A DNA stretch of 64,000 nt. Source: an uncultured Roseburia sp. Its GTDB lineage: Bacteria > Bacillota > Clostridia > Lachnospirales > Lachnospiraceae. Shown one piece after another: positions 63,038 to 64,000 of this stretch. Under the pieces are notes generated by a model. The model worked only from the letters and a program-made list of their open reading frames with translations. It did not search any database and was not told the DNA's origin. The stretch spans positions 1 through 64,000 of the forward strand of contig CAMUHN010000001.1 of the NCBI GenBank assembly GCA_947088675.1. The letters run 5' to 3'. Both the position numbers and the translations under genes were made by a program. The first letter of the stretch is position 1, and each line of letters begins with the position of its first letter.

Positions 63038-64000
63038 TTATTTTTTTGCGCCTTTTGTATCGCGGTTTCCTACTCTGATATTCGAAATGACCAGTTCTTT
63101 GTCCTTATGCAGCACGCGCACCGTCTCCCCCTGTCCGACCAGATAAATATCTGACAAACAATCACCGGCAGAAAGCTTCATGCCGCGCACACCGACTGCA
63201 CTTTTTTTCTTCTCCGGAATGGTATCCACGCCGATGCGCAGGAAAAAATCTTTCTCCGTCTTCATCACAATCGTCTCATCCCCATGGATTTGCCGCAAAA
63301 ACACAATTTCATCCCCGTCGGTGAGCTTTGTCGCTGCCGTCGTGCGCTTTGCAACGTCAAACTCCGCGCCGTCTACGATTTTTAACATTGCTGTTTTTGT
63401 CCCAAACAGCAGTTTTTTGTCTCTGACGGAAGACAGATCTGTGAGATAGATAAAATTTTCTTCGCTGCTGTTATAATTGCTCACATTGTCAATCGGTACG
63501 CCCTTGTCACGAAATTTTCCAAATGGAAGATCCTGTACTTTTAACAGATGCATCTGTCCCTTATTCGTGAAAATACAGATCCTGTCCGTATTTTTGCAGG
63601 CGATCACACAGCGGTTTTCCGAGTCGGCCGCTTCCCTGTTGCGCTCGTATGTGCCGGTGTCGATCGTTTTTGCATAGCCAAACCGGTCCATCAGAAAAAC
63701 AACGTCAAGTTCCTCCTGCTTCTTTTCCTCGACAACAGCCGCTTCCAGATTATCAATGACGGTGCGTCTTGGCCTTTCAAACTCCTTTTTAAAGGCATGA
63801 AGTTCCTTTATAATCTTTTTTGCCATCACGGAACGGCTTCCCAGCACGGATTCATATTCCGCAATGTTCGCCAGCGTTTTTTTATGATCTTTTAACAGCG
63901 CTTCGATTTCCAGCCCAATCAGGCGGTACAGACGCATTTCCAGTATTGCGTCCGCCTGCTTTTCTGTAAATGCAAGCATTGCGGCATCTTTTTTTGACTG
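63038..64000 (-). CDS. Type IIA topoisomerase A subunit, C-terminal part (ParC/GyrA)
   Basis: The reading frame continues beyond the window edge, so the 5' end, with the active-site Tyr, is missing. About 320 residues are visible. QSKKDAAMLAFTEKQADAIL and MRLYRLIGLEIEALL form the end of the coiled-coil/tower region. The beta-pinwheel domain (about 95-310 of this fragment) carries RRTVIDN, FGYAKTID and VGVRGMKLSAGD. The QRRGGKG GyrA box is not evident, so a topoisomerase IV A subunit is somewhat more likely; the name stays open. Confidence 0.85.
   Translation of the reverse strand, partial: QSKKDAAMLAFTEKQADAILEMRLYRLIGLEIEALLKDHKKTLANIAEYESVLGSRSVMAKKIIKELHAFKKEFERPRRTVIDNLEAAVVEEKKQEELDVVFLMDRFGYAKTIDTGTYERNREAADSENRCVIACKNTDRICIFTNKGQMHLLKVQDLPFGKFRDKGVPIDNVSNYNSSEENFIYLTDLSSVRDKKLLFGTKTAMLKIVDGAEFDVAKRTTAATKLTDGDEIVFLRQIHGDETIVMKTEKDFFLRIGVDTIPEKKKSAVGVRGMKLSAGDCLSDIYLVGQGETVRVLHKDKELVISNIRVGNRDTKGAKK

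Overview
The window looks like chromosomal core DNA of a spore-forming, anaerobic Clostridia bacterium, most probably of the Lachnospiraceae. Pointers to this are the sporulation genes gpr and spoIIP, a class III fructose-1,6-bisphosphatase, a DUF512 radical-SAM gene next to der, a DUF6033 protein, a lysine riboswitch ahead of dapA, and L-fucose genes typical of gut commensals. I saw no tRNA, rRNA, CRISPR array, insertion sequence or prophage. The species cannot be named from this sequence alone.

Layout. 0.15-6.4 kb (minus): rimP-nusA-ylxR-ylxQ-infB-rbfA, the translation/transcription-factor operon. 6.7-15 kb: a four-gene CUT2 sugar ABC importer of the rhamnose-binding type (minus), divergent from a YesN/YesM-like two-component pair (plus). 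15-21.7 kb (minus): nfo-fbp; dapA-dapB behind a lysine riboswitch with its own terminator and promoter; a DUF4349 lipoprotein; a tandem-OB-fold SSB-like protein with a coupled small reading frame. 22-30.3 kb: typA (plus), then a metal-exporter-like gene and dut-gpsA-plsY-der-DUF512 (minus). 30.4-35.6 kb (minus): an FNT channel, and iscS-iscU-rrf2-natA-natB behind a promoter with a long palindrome on its start site. 35.7-40.6 kb (minus): an orphan OmpR-type regulator coupled to a membrane protein and a TPR-GGDEF protein; a DUF6033 protein with a charged helical partner. 40.8-47.2 kb: asnB, gpr-spoIIP, a membrane GGDEF protein, rpsT, a Uma2-type nuclease. 47.3-57.6 kb (minus): a LacI regulator, a second CUT2 importer, an unknown gene, a RhaB-type kinase, fucI and fucU. 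57.9-64 kb: a small lipoprotein, then folC-folE-folBK-CPBP protease-folP, and the C-terminal part of a type IIA topoisomerase A subunit at the window edge.

How the genes work together. The fucose block can import (ABC), epimerise (FucU), isomerise (FucI) and phosphorylate (RhaB-type kinase) the sugar; no aldolase gene is in the window. Two LacI-type palindromes flank the transporter promoter, one about 30 bp upstream of it and one about 95 bp into the transcript. The folate block covers GTP cyclohydrolase, aldolase/pyrophosphokinase, pteroate synthase and folylpolyglutamate synthase. The Fe-S block carries its own likely sensor (a three-cysteine Rrf2 protein).

The least explained signal is a scattered set of 100-170 nt hairpin-rich intergenic elements (1-119, 6488-6655, 31118-31267, 38636-38675, 42648-42804). 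Some share sequence, and two carry stem changes that keep base pairing. The other loosely explained units are the TPR-GGDEF/membrane/response-regulator operon, the DUF6033 pair, and the small reading frame overlapping the start of the tandem-OB protein.
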